Shown piece after piece: positions 22,192 to 34,452 of a stretch of 64,000 nucleotides of DNA; position 1 is the first letter of the stretch; the number at the start of each line of letters is the position of its first letter. The notes below the pieces were generated by a model that did no database searches, was not told where the DNA came from, and saw nothing but the letters and a program-made list of their open reading frames with translations. A program made the position numbers and the translations under genes. Source of the DNA: Aplectana chamaeleonis (lineage: Eukaryota; Nematoda; Chromadorea; Rhabditida; Cosmocercidae). Location of the stretch: contig JAPDOI010001496.1 in the NCBI GenBank assembly GCA_029168955.1, positions 1-64,000 on the forward strand, given 5' to 3'.

Positions 22192-23893
22192 GAAAAAACA
22201 TTTGAATATCACTCGCGACTGGCGCGAGCACTCGCGTGCGACGGTCCGCCGATTGATTCAAGCCGAGAGAACAGCGCGGCTGATCAGCTTACCATACCGC
22301 CAGCCGCCGGTGAGAATCAAACCTCCCTCGCCAACCGCGAATGAGACTCAAATGTTCGTTCTTGAGAAAGCAAGCCACGGTCCTATCTATGGATGATCTC
22401 TCCAGCCGCTTCGCGCTGGAGCGGTTTATTTATGCCCAGGCCTTGTGATCACCTAGAATTTCACAAAGAAGGTAATAAAACTTTTCAAAGCAAATTTATT
22501 GGAGATTTCTTTCTAGATATAAGTGTGAGGGTCCAAGAGACCTCTGCTGACAAAATTTCAGTCGATTCAAATTTAAGAAAGCTAGAGCAGCGGCTGCTTA
22601 GCAAAAACCTAATTGTGCGCGGGGACGTGGGACGGGGGGCGTTTGACGGTTTACGTGTTCGGTGTTCGTTAGGGACGCTCAGTAGCACTCACTGCCCCTG
22701 GTCGCAGGTGATCAGCTGGGCGTGCAGGTAAGTTGGTAGGTGGGCCGATAAGCAGGCTGGCAACTAGGCGTGCAATCAGGTAAGTTGGTAAACCTAAACA
22801 TAACCCTAATAGGAAGGCTAAGACTGATCGCTAAATACGTTGTAGGCTGGGCTTTTTCGGTGGGGTAGAACAAGCGATGTTACCAGCATTACTTACTGAT
22901 TATCAAATCAGTCGATTTTATCAATTGGTAGATCAAATCGTCAAAAAAAAACTTTGTTGGCAACACTGATCAACGACTAACCACTGTTTATCGGATCAAT
23001 CTGTACTAATTGGGAAATTTCGATGATTCCTGAGGGATATTAAAACTAAATATCCACAAAAAGAGAACAAGTGTGAGATTCTATCGAAAAGGCGCTGCTC
23101 CAAGCAGAAGTGGTTTGGTGCAGACAGAAACGTTGCAACAAAAAGGGAACAAGAGTAAGGCGGAGTGGCGAGAGTCTACGAAAAATGAACCATATTTCCC
23201 TAAAACCTATTCTCTAGTCCGAGAGAGTGGAGGGGAGATCACCAGGGTTTGATCGAGCGCCGCTGAAAGGAATGGCAGTGTGGCAGCGTCCATACGTCGC
23301 GAGAGCTGGCGCTCCCTCTGTTGTGCGCCTCTCGACGCTCCTCAACGCTGCCCGCAAATTAACCCAGGCAAACACCCTCCCCCCCCCCACCTCGTGTTGA
23401 TGCGACTGAAAACGTTTGATCGGGTGATCAATCGCTCGAGTCGGCCTAACGGCTGATGATTTCCACGGTTTTCGACTTCCGTGGTGGGATTATGGAAAAC
23501 AAGGGCAATAGTTCTGCTACAGGTTTAATGCCACCTGCTTTAGTGACGGAGCAGTGAGCTTGAAACTTGCTGCCTGCTTCGTGGTGCTGGCGTAAATGGC
23601 AGCAAGAGAATGGTTTAACGAGGGCGCGAGAGTGGAGCGCCTTTCTGAGCGGCTGAAAGAATCGTGCAAAATCATTACACCACTGATTTTGCAAAACGCA
23701 TTTCGCCAACGTATGAAAGGAGCCCAGAGCTGTCGTTGCGAACATTTCCACACTAATCGAAGGAACGCCGGAGAGCGCGGTGCGTACGCGCGGCGCGTTA
23801 AATGGCATTCAAATAAGTGCGGACACCGCAGGAGGCAAATCGCCGTCTTCCCGCCATAGAATTTCGTATTGGCTAGTTACTGTCTGTTCGATC
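22192..23893. other. Unassigned stretch with small direct repeats
   Basis: No gene recognised. About 22,724-22,800 contains two spaced copies of 'gcgtgca' followed by 'ggtaagttggta'. A run of C is found at about 23,380. Short open frames at 23,440-23,860 on both strands have no recognisable motif. Confidence 0.3.
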
Positions 23894-23897
23894 TTAA

Positions 23898-24508
23898 AGG
23901 CATCGTGGCCACGATGAAAACCATATTTGGGTTTTGATGTTTTCGTGTTGAGAATATCACTGATAGTGACGAACAAAGCAAAACGCGCTTCAAAAACGTC
24001 AACTTTTTGAGAAAACCCATTTTTAGAAATTTCGCGCAAATTTCAATTTCACGCCGGCATCAACTTGCAGGATGAGCTGGCGGCGAGAATGCAATGAACA
24101 GTTTTACGCTTCGTTCCCTGGCGCAGCGTTGGAATGAAATTCACTTATGATACGCTCGAACTACCAGACCTCAGTTGAACGAACAATGGGCTACCACCGC
24201 TGCGTCCAGTGCCGCTTGGTCGCTTTCGACCGATGTTTAACTAAAATTGACTGGCGCAGGTAACAGCGCCCGGCATGACGCTGGGTTAGGCATGTTCACA
24301 ACAGCAACCTGTGAGCTTGTCTTCAACTGGTAACAACGACTGGATTCCCGCGCTGGCCTCAAACCCAGTAAAGCCACCGATGGTAAGCGAACTTTCCAAT
24401 CAGAGATGTGGTTTTAAATTTCCAATCTTTGGTGATATTGTTTGGTCTAATAGTCCAAATTGAATGCTGGGGCAACCCAAATTCGGTTTTCATCGTGGAT
24501 TGATGCCT
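23898..24508 (+). mobile_element. TTAA-flanked MITE, copy B
   Basis: Same ends and same orientation as copy A: AGGCATCGTGGCCACGATGA at left and its near complement at right. Left flank is TTAA (23,894-23,897), right flank TTAT, one base off. The interior aligns with copies A and C over most of its length (for example 'gttccctggcgc' and 'tcgaccgatg'). Confidence 0.75.
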
Positions 24509-24512
24509 TTAT

Positions 24513-27389
24513 AGGGGTCTCGTTCGGTTGGGTGGCGTCCCGATCCTTCACACAGAACACTCTGGTTCTGGCCTTTGTAATGCTTTGCCCTGAGTGATCA
24601 TTCGTCGGCCTTTGTGGTCAAATGTTTTCTGAGCTTCGTAAGGTGCCTTCGTAGCATAAATAATCTGACTATCAAGGGCCTCTGTGGCGAGTTAATGAGC
24701 ACGTTTCATGGTTAGGATTAGGCAGGTCGGGCCCATGCGCGGAGAAATCTTCCGATTCATCACTGTTGTTCTCGCTTCAGTGCCTGTCTGAGTAACTGTT
24801 CCTCTCTCTCCACTCTCCGTCCATAGTGATCCATCTGTAATTTATAGAGTGTATTGTTTGTTTTTATTTGGTAATACATTATTTAGAATTTTCTGCTCAA
24901 TTGGTTCAGTGTCATTCATCGGTGACTATTGATAAATGCTCGTTTTATAACCTTTTATTCATTACCCCCACAAGGTTGGCATTTTTAAACAGCAAAAACA
25001 AACCGTTGTGGTATTTTACGAGGTAGAGTTTGACGGTTGTCAAGAAAGGGTTTCTGCTCGAGATAATATGAGAACACATTTGATCGATGCTGTACTTCTA
25101 CTGACTAACTTTTCTTAACAGCTTGAGTGAACCATTTGTGTAGCTCCACCCAGCTAACATAGATGGTTTTCTTTTCGATTTGCAGCTATTAAATTACATA
25201 CATACTATTAAAATGAACAGCCAACGCATGGGGTGATTCGCGGAACCGCACGTAATGTACTCGTGTAGAATAGCGCATTGTTCAGATTTGTCAACTTAGA
25301 AAATAGGTTTTAGAAAATACTATTCATTTTTTTGTAGACTTTCACCAATCCACATTGCTACTGTTCGTTCATTTTATGAAAAACGCGTTGATTGTCACTA
25401 ATGCTCTTGCTGGGAGATCACTGTGAATTTACTGTGATCAGCGAACCAATATATCAAATTTACTGATTGGCGGTCCTTTCGATTAGAATCACTTGCGTGT
25501 CAGTTTGAAGCTATATTGTCTGCTGATACCGAGTCACGTTTGTTTACAATACTGATGCGAACTGTCGCACCTGAATATTCGTTCCATCCGTCAGTGACCA
25601 GCGCATGCACTGGACTCCAGGCATGGCCCAGAGCCATACTGATCATCTATCAGTTTGGTACTACGAAGTGATGAACGCGTTGCAGCGTTTAACTGTTTCA
25701 GCAGCGAGCAAAAATGTGTTTGAATCAGACATAAACCGATCGACGTTTCGCACGGTCTTTGAAAACGACAGATGGCAAGAATCACACGAGTTGTCTGAAT
25801 GCAACATCTGAGACATTCTCGCACAATCGTGACTTTGATAGAATGCCTGCAAGTGCCGGCTCGGCCTTGGCGCAAAGCTGCTATGGCATGATGTTAGTAA
25901 CACGCAGTACTCAATGCATTTTTATGTGAAAAACTCGAAAGCGAAGCTCATTTCAAGTGAAAACTGCCTTATGAAATGTGGTATTCCTGCGGTCTTCGGC
26001 CGACCACCCCAATGAACACATTCCGGCTTGCAAATGCACGAACATATACGCAAGTGGGCGCGCCCACAATCGTTCAGTGGATTAAAATTAATGAGGCGAC
26101 AATATTCGACCCATTTTCACTCACGCAAGACCTTTTCAGCTTATTCAAGATTCTCCACAATGCAAGAACGCTCATTTAAGTGATGCGTATCCCATCACGC
26201 CAACCCAAGCGAATCTTAGAAAGCGATATTTTCCCAACCTGCCGTTGGTATTTGGTAGATTTTATCTGTTCAGATGACGCCGAGTCGACATAAAGAAATA
26301 AAGGAATACATAATTCATGGCTGGAACGATTCCTAGGGGGGAAACAGCTGATGTAAACCAACTGTTTGACATCGTATCCCTTCGTTTCCTGTGGTTTAGA
26401 AACTCGTCCCATTGCCGCTCTCACACATTTGTCATTTCGACCCACCCCTCAGATGCCGACCCCGAAGCCTGTGATGTATTTCTCCTGATAAAGATATCCT
26501 ACATTTGATAGTCAGCGCTAAATTGTATCAACCGACAACAAGGAACCTTCCTTGCTATCATTTTCTTTCTCTTCACAAGTACCTACTCACCGTTTGCTCC
26601 AGGTATGGGTCCTGCAGCTACATATGTACATTCTATTACATGCTATGTTTTAGATCTCCAATATTGTAGCTTTCATCATAGTAGCGTGTTGAATTGTTTT
26701 TTTACTGAATCACTTGTTTTGTTCATTATGGTATAGATGAGCTAATGAATTTCCAGTTAACCTGGTTTGACCACATATGGATATTCTTGATTCATTTTCA
26801 TGAGCAGCAATCTGGTCAATATAATAAAAAGTATTTTATTGTTTGAAGCAGATGAGCCCAGCATGCATGGAAATGATTAGCGGTAGATTCTCCATGTAGT
26901 TTATCAGCACTTCCTGGGGAATTGAACCATTAATAAAAGTACTATTAGTCTTCAATCAGTATTGGCTCCTAATTGTGTGTGGTTTTAGTGTGGAAGAAAG
27001 CACTCGGAACATCGGAACTGGATATAGGCAGGAACTCCTTGAGATAAAAGCCTTAATTAATATTTCTCGAATAGGGAGGTATATAGTCAAAATTAGTTCT
27101 GGTTCTAAAACATCTCTCCAAAGCCCCAAATGCTTCTTTCTGCACAGATGGATGACAAAGTGTCAAAGATCATTGCGGTTTTTTGCTTAAAACGCAAAAT
27201 CAATCATGAGTACCACAGGGATCTTACCTTCAAGGTGGTCCATTCTTCTATTCCCAGAAATCAGCTGAAGCAAGGGTCAGCCCTATTGTAAAAAGAAAAA
27301 CATTTTTTTCAGAAGCCAGTGCATGAAGTTTTCTTTCAGTCTTATGAGAATATTCTATGAATGTGCATTATACATTAAAGCAGCGCAAT
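24513..27389. other. AT-rich stretch without identified features
   Basis: About 2.9 kb where I see no gene, RNA or clear repeat. Open frames at 25,590-25,900 and 26,176-26,508 on both strands are unrecognised. A lone end of the 38-169 MITE family may lie at about 25,950. Confidence 0.3.
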
Positions 27390-27800
27390 TGAAGGCATCG
27401 TTCGCGCTGGAAATAAATCACTTCTCGATTTTTTCGTGCTCTGAATCACGGATTGATTGAGCAGAGACCATTTCACTGGTAAACCTTGGCGCGCCAAAAA
27501 CGTTGGGAAATGAGGTTGGAAGGTGTCAAAGATTCTGCCAACAATTCTCACCAGTCATCTAGCACTTTTTCCTAGAATGTTGATGCCACCGTCAAACAAC
27601 ATGAAAAATAGTTACGGCACCAACTCCACATGCAGAAAAACTTCGAAAATGACAGTGACGAGGCCTCCTAAAGCAGGAAAACTTCAAAATGGGTTTTGGC
27701 GCAAAATTCAAAATTCGTATTTACAATGTGTTCCAAATGACTTTTCTTTACAAATGAAGGTTTTTAGTGGGACCTTTCGACATTTTCTGTTTACTAGAGG
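27390..27800 (+). repeat. Second plus copy of the 2.4-2.7 kb repeat
   Basis: It begins GAAGGCATCGTTCGCGC like the element at 2,387 and follows the same motif order (AGGTTGGAAGG, ATGTTGAT, AACAACATGAAAAA, ACTCCACATGCAG). It lacks the TTCG tract. Right end not defined. Confidence 0.6.
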
Positions 27801-27954
27801 AGAGCCAAGCTACTGATAAAATACATGAAAAACAATATATATTGCCTTTTCCTGCGCAAGGCAATGATGCCTTTTAATGTAGTTTCATTGTTTCTCTCTA
27901 ATAATAATAATAATTTATTACGCTGTGGAAGGCAGACGTTCAAGAATTAAAACA

Positions 27955-28486
27955 AAATTTCTGAAAATTTAGCTTCCTGGCAAAAGTAGCGATTTGGTAA
28001 TGGTAAAAAAAAGGATCAGAAATGTCTTGAAATATTTCTAAAAAATGATTTGGCGTTCAGTAGCAAGGAGTAATAAAAAAGCTAGGAAATGAAGTGAAAT
28101 AACCAAAAAATACGATTTGGTGGTCGATCATTTCACAAGCTTCTCCGTTAAACTTATCAAAACGAAATCAAGCTCGATATGGAATGGAGTTCACCTAGCT
28201 GGACCTATGCTGATTCCCTTAATACAGCTTTCAAAAACGGCTCAATATTTCCGTTGCGCGCTTGATTTCGTTTTGATAAGTTTAACGGAGAAGCTTGTGA
28301 AATGATCGACCACCAAATCGTATTTTTTGGTTATTTTTTTTTCATTTCATTTCCTAGCTTTTTTATTACTCCTTGCTACTTTACGCCAAATCATTTTTTA
28401 GAAATATTTCAAGACATTTTGGAAACTTTTTTTGACCATTACCAAATCAAGCTACTTTGCCAAAGCTTAGAAATTTTCAGAAATTT
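27955..28486. mobile_element. 532-bp fold-back with identical inner arms
   Basis: The left arm (27,955-28,173) and right arm (28,260-28,486) are inverted copies around an 86-bp loop. The inner 75 bp of the arms (about 28,099-28,173 and 28,260-28,334) are identical, while the outer parts carry small indels and substitutions. No clear target duplication and no coding capacity. Identity rising towards the loop suggests recent gene conversion or a younger inner palindrome. Confidence 0.85.
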
Positions 28487-30799
28487 CACATATTTTTCCC
28501 GAAGGTTCCCTTCTTCTGTTTTTAATTTTGCTCACCGATTTCCATTTTGGAATGATGAAAGCCATCTAACAGACGATATTGTCGTATGAGTACAAATTTT
28601 GAAAACCTAAGTGACTTTACAACCATAAAAAATAAAACTCATTGCCGCATTTGGGGCAAAATGTGAAAAATCGATATTATTGATCATTAATATTTGATCT
28701 TGCATGATGAGAAGAAATTGCCCCAAACAAGTGACTTAGAGCCATTTCAAACAATCCAAAAAATCTATTACGGCATTTTTGTGCAACTGGCGAAAAAAAA
28801 AAATCAATATTATTGATCGGTATTTATCGATAATGACTGATGAGCAAAATTTCTCAACCAGAGAAAACCTTCCCAAAAGCAATCACCACTGTTCGCCGCA
28901 TTTTTGTGCAAAAGCACGTAAAATCGATAATATTGATTATCGATCGATGACGTGTCATGTGAGTACGAATTACTGACAAGTTCTAACACTTACCTTCGAC
29001 GAACTGTGTTGATTGGCTGCGAATTCACCTGCACACAATCCCCGGTCCAGAGCCGTGTAACAGAAAAAAGGAGTTTCTTCGAGCTCCACGGCTAATTTAG
29101 TATGTAAAAACCCACGATTTTGAGGTGAATTTACCCTTCAAAGCAAAGGTATCGAGTTCAAATTGGAATTAAGGAGCGACCTGCATCCATTTCCCCAGCC
29201 TCCTGTTTCAAAAATTAGCTCCCTAGCTCAATTTTATCTGGTAGCACAAGATCTGTGAACGCCGTCTGAAAAAAGGAGATTAACAGAGAAAACTTCCGGT
29301 TTTTCAAAATTTGCTCAAATCCTAGGAAACCATTCTAAACCGTTTTTGGGCATCATATACAACTTATTGCGCTCTTTTCAATGCAATTGGAGCTAATTTC
29401 TACCTTCAGCCTGAACTTAGATTTCGAAAAACAGTTTATAGGCGCGTGGCCGATCTAAAACCAAATCTGCGTATGCGCAAACCTCTATTGCACCATTAAT
29501 ACCAAAGGGCAGCGAAATCACAATTGAATGACACAGTATAAGCGAAACTAGTGATACACTAATACAAGCCAGGATGATTTCTGAGGTCATTCGTTTGAAA
29601 GACTGAATTCGCGAGGGCAGGCGGTCTATGGTACTCTTTGAAGAAGTTTAAGCAGTGCTAGCACGAACTGTAAATGTATGGGCACGAATTCCAGTTTAGC
29701 AGTAGGGTATTTGATTTTTATACTTCCTCTGTTTCTAGATGCACTGACTTTGTAGAAGTGGAAACAATCTACTTTAACAGCACGAGAAATTATTTTCCTG
29801 TGTTGTCAAAGTAGATTGTTCCCACTTCTGTCAATTCAGTGAATATGGAACTAGAGGAGGAAGTAAATTTTTCTCTATATTATGTCATTCGGACCAGAAT
29901 ATTGCTTAACGAGTTTTCCGCCGATTCGCTCCACTAATTCCACTTTTTTTCCAAGATTAGTCTTTGCATTAATCATCCATCAAAAGTGATCGTAGCCCTC
30001 CTTCGCATCAATTGTCATCGCACTTTCCCGAGAAACGAAAAAAGAGGATTCTGCCGTGATTTAGAGCATCGAATGAGAGGAAGCTAAACGAGAAATCCAA
30101 ATCGATATTGAAAACGTAGTCCTAAATTTACATCTCTCAATAATACTGGAACGAAAGCCGGAATGAGTGGCCCGAGAACGTCATCGTCACCTAATGTACG
30201 TGACGATGATGAGACTGGGCGGACTCATTGAAGCGTTAACCAAATTTGCAGCTCATCACTGATCCTTAACAACAACATATCAACATCAGTACTAATGCAT
30301 ATCAGTTTTTTTTCTCTCTAAACCGCTTAGTTCAGACCATTGGGGTCAGAATGTATGTTCTTAAGGCTATAGAGAGCGATTCAAGTTGATAGAGTCACCC
30401 CTAAATCCGAGGATTTTGGTTCTCTTCCATGGATTGCACAACACCTTCGGATACAGCACCTCAGAGTAAAAATAGTGTTTCGTATAGATTATTATAAAAA
30501 TTAACTGCGCTATCATGGGCCGTATGCACACCTCTCCCCGAGTGTCTTTGTGATTGGTCAGGTGCGCTTGATGGCATTGTTTATACAGTGCATTGCTAAG
30601 TTATACGACATACCCCAGTTTCTGTAGTCCTGAACTTAAGGTGAAATTAGCGAACAAATGATAACTGCCAATTGACGCAGCACCATCGAAGACACATGTT
30701 CAGACACCCGCTGTTATGAGTTCTGTACCGAAATGCCCTGTCGTTATCAACCGTCAGCCAACAGGATACCAATTGATTTCGCAAACCAAACGGCGGCCA
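28487..30799. other. Unassigned AT-rich stretch with two hairpins
   Basis: No gene recognised. A palindrome at 29,714-29,870 has ~65-bp imperfect arms (AGTGGAAACAATCTACTTT against its complement). A smaller hairpin at 30,166-30,228 pairs GTCATCGTCAC with GTGACGATGA. Phrases around 'tcgataatattgat' repeat at 28,670-28,940, a local imperfect repeat. Confidence 0.4.
29714..29870. repeat. 157-bp palindrome
   Basis: Left arm contains TACTTCCTCTG, CTAGATGCACTGAC and AGAAGTGGAAACAATC; the right arm carries their complements in reverse order (GATTGTTCCCACTTCT, TCAGTG, CTAG, GAGGAAGTA). A ~15-bp loop separates the arms. Likely a small fold-back MITE. Confidence 0.7.
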
Positions 30800-31495
30800 C
30801 ATGCACTGTTCATTGGTTTGCTGCAGGTTTTTTTTTCGCTGAGGGGTGTCATAGTTTTGAGCGGCGTAACCCTAGTGTACTCCGTCATCTTGGCGACAGC
30901 CCTTCGCTGTGCGCAGCACAATGGCGGGTTGTCGTTGGGCTCCGACCATTTCCCAGAGAAGCTCGTTTTTCTGATTCCTCTCAGACATTGTTGATATTTC
31001 TAATGAGTTAGAGGCAACAAATGATCAATCATGTTAGTTAAAACTTAATCAGCATTCGAAACGCCGCTTCTACCATTTCTAGGGATATTCGCAAGTCATT
31101 TAGTGGACTTTCCATAATTTTATACTCACATGAGCACAATTTCCGTTTCGTCTAACTTGTTTGTGACATACATAGAACGAAAAATAATATTGGAGTACCA
31201 TACAAAACAGAACCTTTTTCTCGTTATCTGGAACGAATGTTTTGATGGCTCGTGATGCGTGGTACACATCATAGTGACATCTTTTACATCAAAAAATAGT
31301 CCCTCATGCAATTTCACTAAGGGAAACAATAATAGAACCAAAATCGGTGCCCAATAATAGGTCTGCAGATGCGCGTATGCCGAAATGTAAGTACGTAAAA
31401 GCGCGTGGAAATTTATGCAGCGGTGACAACTCCGTCGTCGTGTACGTCGCCGGCGACCGGCTGTCGCCGAAGTATACCAATGCCCTAAGTGAAAA
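30800..31495. mobile_element. Diverged copy of the 32.05 kb MITE
   Basis: Shares 'gctgaggggtgt', 'atagtttt', 'tgtactccgtc' and 'cgctgtgcgcagcac' with 32,190-32,280 and 'aaaagcgcgtgga', 'cgtcgccggcgaccggctg' with 32,749-32,815, in the same order. The right end (GTATACCAATGCCC) is recognisable, the left end is not. Open frames over it are not conserved. Confidence 0.6.
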
Positions 31496-32050
31496 CAGGA
31501 GGCTCCATGAGCGGCCAACTGATACGATTGTGTGTTATGGACCGCCAATGAAAAACGCTTTTCCGTGTTGAAAATCGGTCTGTTCACTCCTTATCATGTA
31601 AGCGCTTAGGCAATGAAAAAGTTGTGTTTTTTGCCTTCGCTCTAATATTTATGTCTCTTGTGTCTGTATTGCGCACCTTGCTTCGCTTCGTTTTTTTCTG
31701 CTTTCGTACCCCTACTTTTCTTCATTTTTCCACTTCTTGCCATACGTTTTTCGATGATGGGTGGTTTCAGGATAAGAGGTGGAAAACACAGCGAATGTTC
31801 AATAGTGAGTAGTTTTTCTCCTACCAACGAAAGTAATGATGAAACACTATCGGGTGTATTTTTTTCTCGATCTGTTTTTTCGTTTGATTTTATTCATTTT
31901 GCGCAATAAATGAATAGTTGCAAAAAGGAGCTAAAAATAGTTATTGCTGGAAAGGGGCATTACTCATCTGTGCATGAGGCAGAATGAGCGTCGACGCGAC
32001 AGCCTTACATATAGGTGAACTCAAGTAAATTGGCATGTCCAGAAGCATTA

Positions 32051-32836
32051 GGCCATTGGTATACCTCCCTGTCGCTGCAGCGACAGGTTTCGACAACTAT
32101 CACTCATCGTGTCGGGACCGGCACCAGCGCTATGGCAGGGTCGGCCGTGGGATCAGTTTGCGTGCGCCCGTCGCTGGAACCGGTCGCTGAGGGGTGTTAT
32201 AGTTTTCACTGACGTAACCATGGTACACTCCGTCGCCGCAGCGACGGCTCGTCGCTGTGCTGCGCACAGCGACGGGCTGTCGCTGGCTCCCCTGGACTCC
32301 ACATATTCATCTATTTCATGCTGTTTTTATGTAATTTTGGCATACCATGGACAGTATAGTGACATCAAAAGACCTTATAGTTTCGTACGTTTCTGTTTAG
32401 TTGTTAACCTGCAGTTTTTTTTTCGATTGGGTATTTATGTACTGTCATTATTCCATTCAATTACTCATGAATCATTCTTTTTATTTATAAATTTGTCTAG
32501 GCTGTCGAATGTGTGGATTATATCCCAAGCCGACGTATTTGGCCTCTTCTTTGCCCTAAATTCTCCGCTTCTCCAGTTACCAACTAGAAGCAGGAATGGT
32601 TAAAACGACTATAATGATGACCATATTGTGATAGAAGGTGAAAACAATTGAAAATGTCACGGAACCCCACATAAACTGTGATGGCGTGACCATAATCGAT
32701 TTTTTTGTTTGCTGTGCAGATGCACGTGAGCGGAAATATCAGTCCACAAAAGCGCGTGGAATTCAAGGCGGCGACGAAGACTCCGTCGCCGTGTCCGTCG
32801 CCGGCGACCGGCTGTCGCTGAAGTATACCAATGGCC
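32051..32836. mobile_element. Harbinger-type MITE with TTA duplication
   Basis: A 786-bp element with ends GGCCATTGGTATAC and its perfect complement, flanked by TTA at 32,048-32,050 and 32,837-32,839. The subterminal parts are rich in GTCGC/GCGAC palindromes (for example CTGTCGCTGCAGCGACAG). The AT-rich centre has no coding capacity. The duplication type agrees with mobilisation by a PIF/Harbinger transposase. Confidence 0.8.
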
Positions 32837-32902
32837 TTATTACTAAACTCCTGCGTTCATTTTACGTCACGAACGATAACTGTTTCCTTGCGCAATTCAT
32901 CT

Positions 32903-33131
32903 ACGCATTCGCGTTCAGTCCGCAAAGTGAACGCTGATTGCGAAAGGGTGCTGCGGCGTGGTGGCGAGTATCCTCCGACAGTGATGTGGGATCAACAGGG
33001 CGGTGGGATCACCCGGGCACCAAAGGCGAAAACCGCCCGGGTGATCTCACATCCCTGTCTCAGAATACTCGCAACCGCGCCGCAGCACGCTTTCGCAATC
33101 AGCGTGCACTTCGCGGACTGAACGGCATTGC
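32903..33131. mobile_element. Palindromic MITE, ~229 bp
   Basis: GTTCAGTCCGC...GAACGCTGATTGCGAAAG on the left faces the complement ending GCGGACTGAAC (33,123). A second nested palindrome, GATCACCCGGGC against GCCCGGGTGATC, lies at the centre (33,007-33,043). No clear target duplication. Confidence 0.7.
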
Positions 33132-33513
33132 GGAGATAAACTGTATAATGTTCAATCGGGAACACAAACATGCGTTTTTCGCGCTCGCCTCCAGCATCAT
33201 TTACCGGACCGTGACGCGTACGCATGCGAGTGAGCAATGCCATAGGGCCGGTAATGTTCGTTGTATAGACAACTATCCATTTTCTGATTATGAGCGACAC
33301 TAGATTCAGATCCGTTTCCGCGGAAGTCGCATGGATGCATCTCTCCACTACATCGCTTGCACATGGTTCACCTTTACCGTATAAGTTCTGGGGAGAATAA
33401 TAATAGAACTCATAGTATTTGTGACTGTAGGATTCCGGTTTGTAACCAAAAGCCAGAAAGTCACAGGCATTTCTGTAAGAATTAACATTTAGTTGACAGG
33501 AACACATAACATA

Positions 33514-33650
33514 GGCATGGATCCTGAAGAGACTTGGCGTTTCTCATTGGAGGTTGGCGCAAACTCGGTGCAACTAGATTATAGCATATGGCACAGAGTT
33601 TGCACGAATCTTCAATGGTGATCGCAAAGTCTTATCAGGATCCATGCCGA
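33514..33650. mobile_element. GGCATGGATCCTGA palindromic MITE
   Basis: The left end GGCATGGATCCTGA and right end TCAGGATCCATGCC are perfect complements. The interior repeats GTTGGCGCAAACTCGGTGC-type sequence in inverted form. It is the relative of the 21,222 element. Confidence 0.65.
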
Positions 33651-33683
33651 CGTTAGTATGCATAGTATGATAACCGAAGAATT

Positions 33684-33889
33684 TATAGTGAAGTCCAGCA
33701 AGAGTGTCTCATTTACTTATCAATGAGAAGCGGTCGATTGGAGACCAATGAACATGAAACTCATTGCAGCACAACCGCTCTCGCTCAATCGGTATCGAGC
33801 GTGCTGGTATGGGATTCATGCACATTGATCCCCAGCAGACCGCTTCTTATTGATAAGTAAATGAGACACTCTTTGTGGACTTCACTATA
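33684..33889. mobile_element. 206-bp fold-back, ~51-bp near-perfect arms
   Basis: Arms start TATAGTGAAGTCCA and include GAGTGTCTCATTTACTTATC, with about four mismatches over 51 bp. The middle is itself weakly palindromic. TA at both ends would fit a Tc/mariner-like TA duplication, but this is only suggestive. Confidence 0.7.
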
Positions 33890-34189
33890 GTTTTATGAAA
33901 AACACATATATTTTGAAGAAGGATGTATTTCTTGTGAAGTCAGAATCGATGAGCGTTCCTAAAGAAAGGCACATTCATAGTGTTGAGTAGTTCAACGCTT
34001 TGGAGTTTAAAAATCACGTTTTGTATGGTATACATCCGTTTTGGAAATCTGTGGGAAACTGGTAGCAGGGTGAAACTCTTACCTTCCTCCAACCAGACGA
34101 ATTTTTCAGAAAATCGGATCAACTTTCAGGAAAAATGACGCCAAAAACTTTCGAAAATGGTCGTTGGAAATTCATACGGTATAGCTGAC

Positions 34190-34452
34190 GCTCTTGCGAG
34201 AAATCCAATTCTGCAAACTCTTTGCCAATTCGTTCGTAGTAAGAACCACCAGAGACACTATGCTTATAGTCTGAAAAATTGCCTTGGCTCAGCGTCACCG
34301 CCGAAAGTTATGTCTAGGATGTTTCACCCCTTGAAAAGTCGTTTCTTTCTCGGGCCCTGAGCCAAAGCAATTCTCTTGACTATTTGCTTAGCATTTCTGG
34401 TGGTTCTTAGCGTGAACGATTTGATACAGAGGTTGGAACTATCGCGAGAACA
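34190..34452. mobile_element. Fold-back, ~100-bp arms
   Basis: GCTCTTGCGAGAA...AAGAACCACCAGA on the left pairs with TCTGGTGGTTCTTAG...CGCGAGAAC on the right; inner blocks TTGCCTTGGCTC and GAGCCAAAGCAA also pair. Arms differ by several small indels. Confidence 0.65.

Noticed and set aside
31126..31587. 153-codon minus frame as a gene
   Set aside because: It overlaps the diverged MITE copy at 30,800-31,495, has no recognisable domain, and is not conserved in the sister copy at 32,051.
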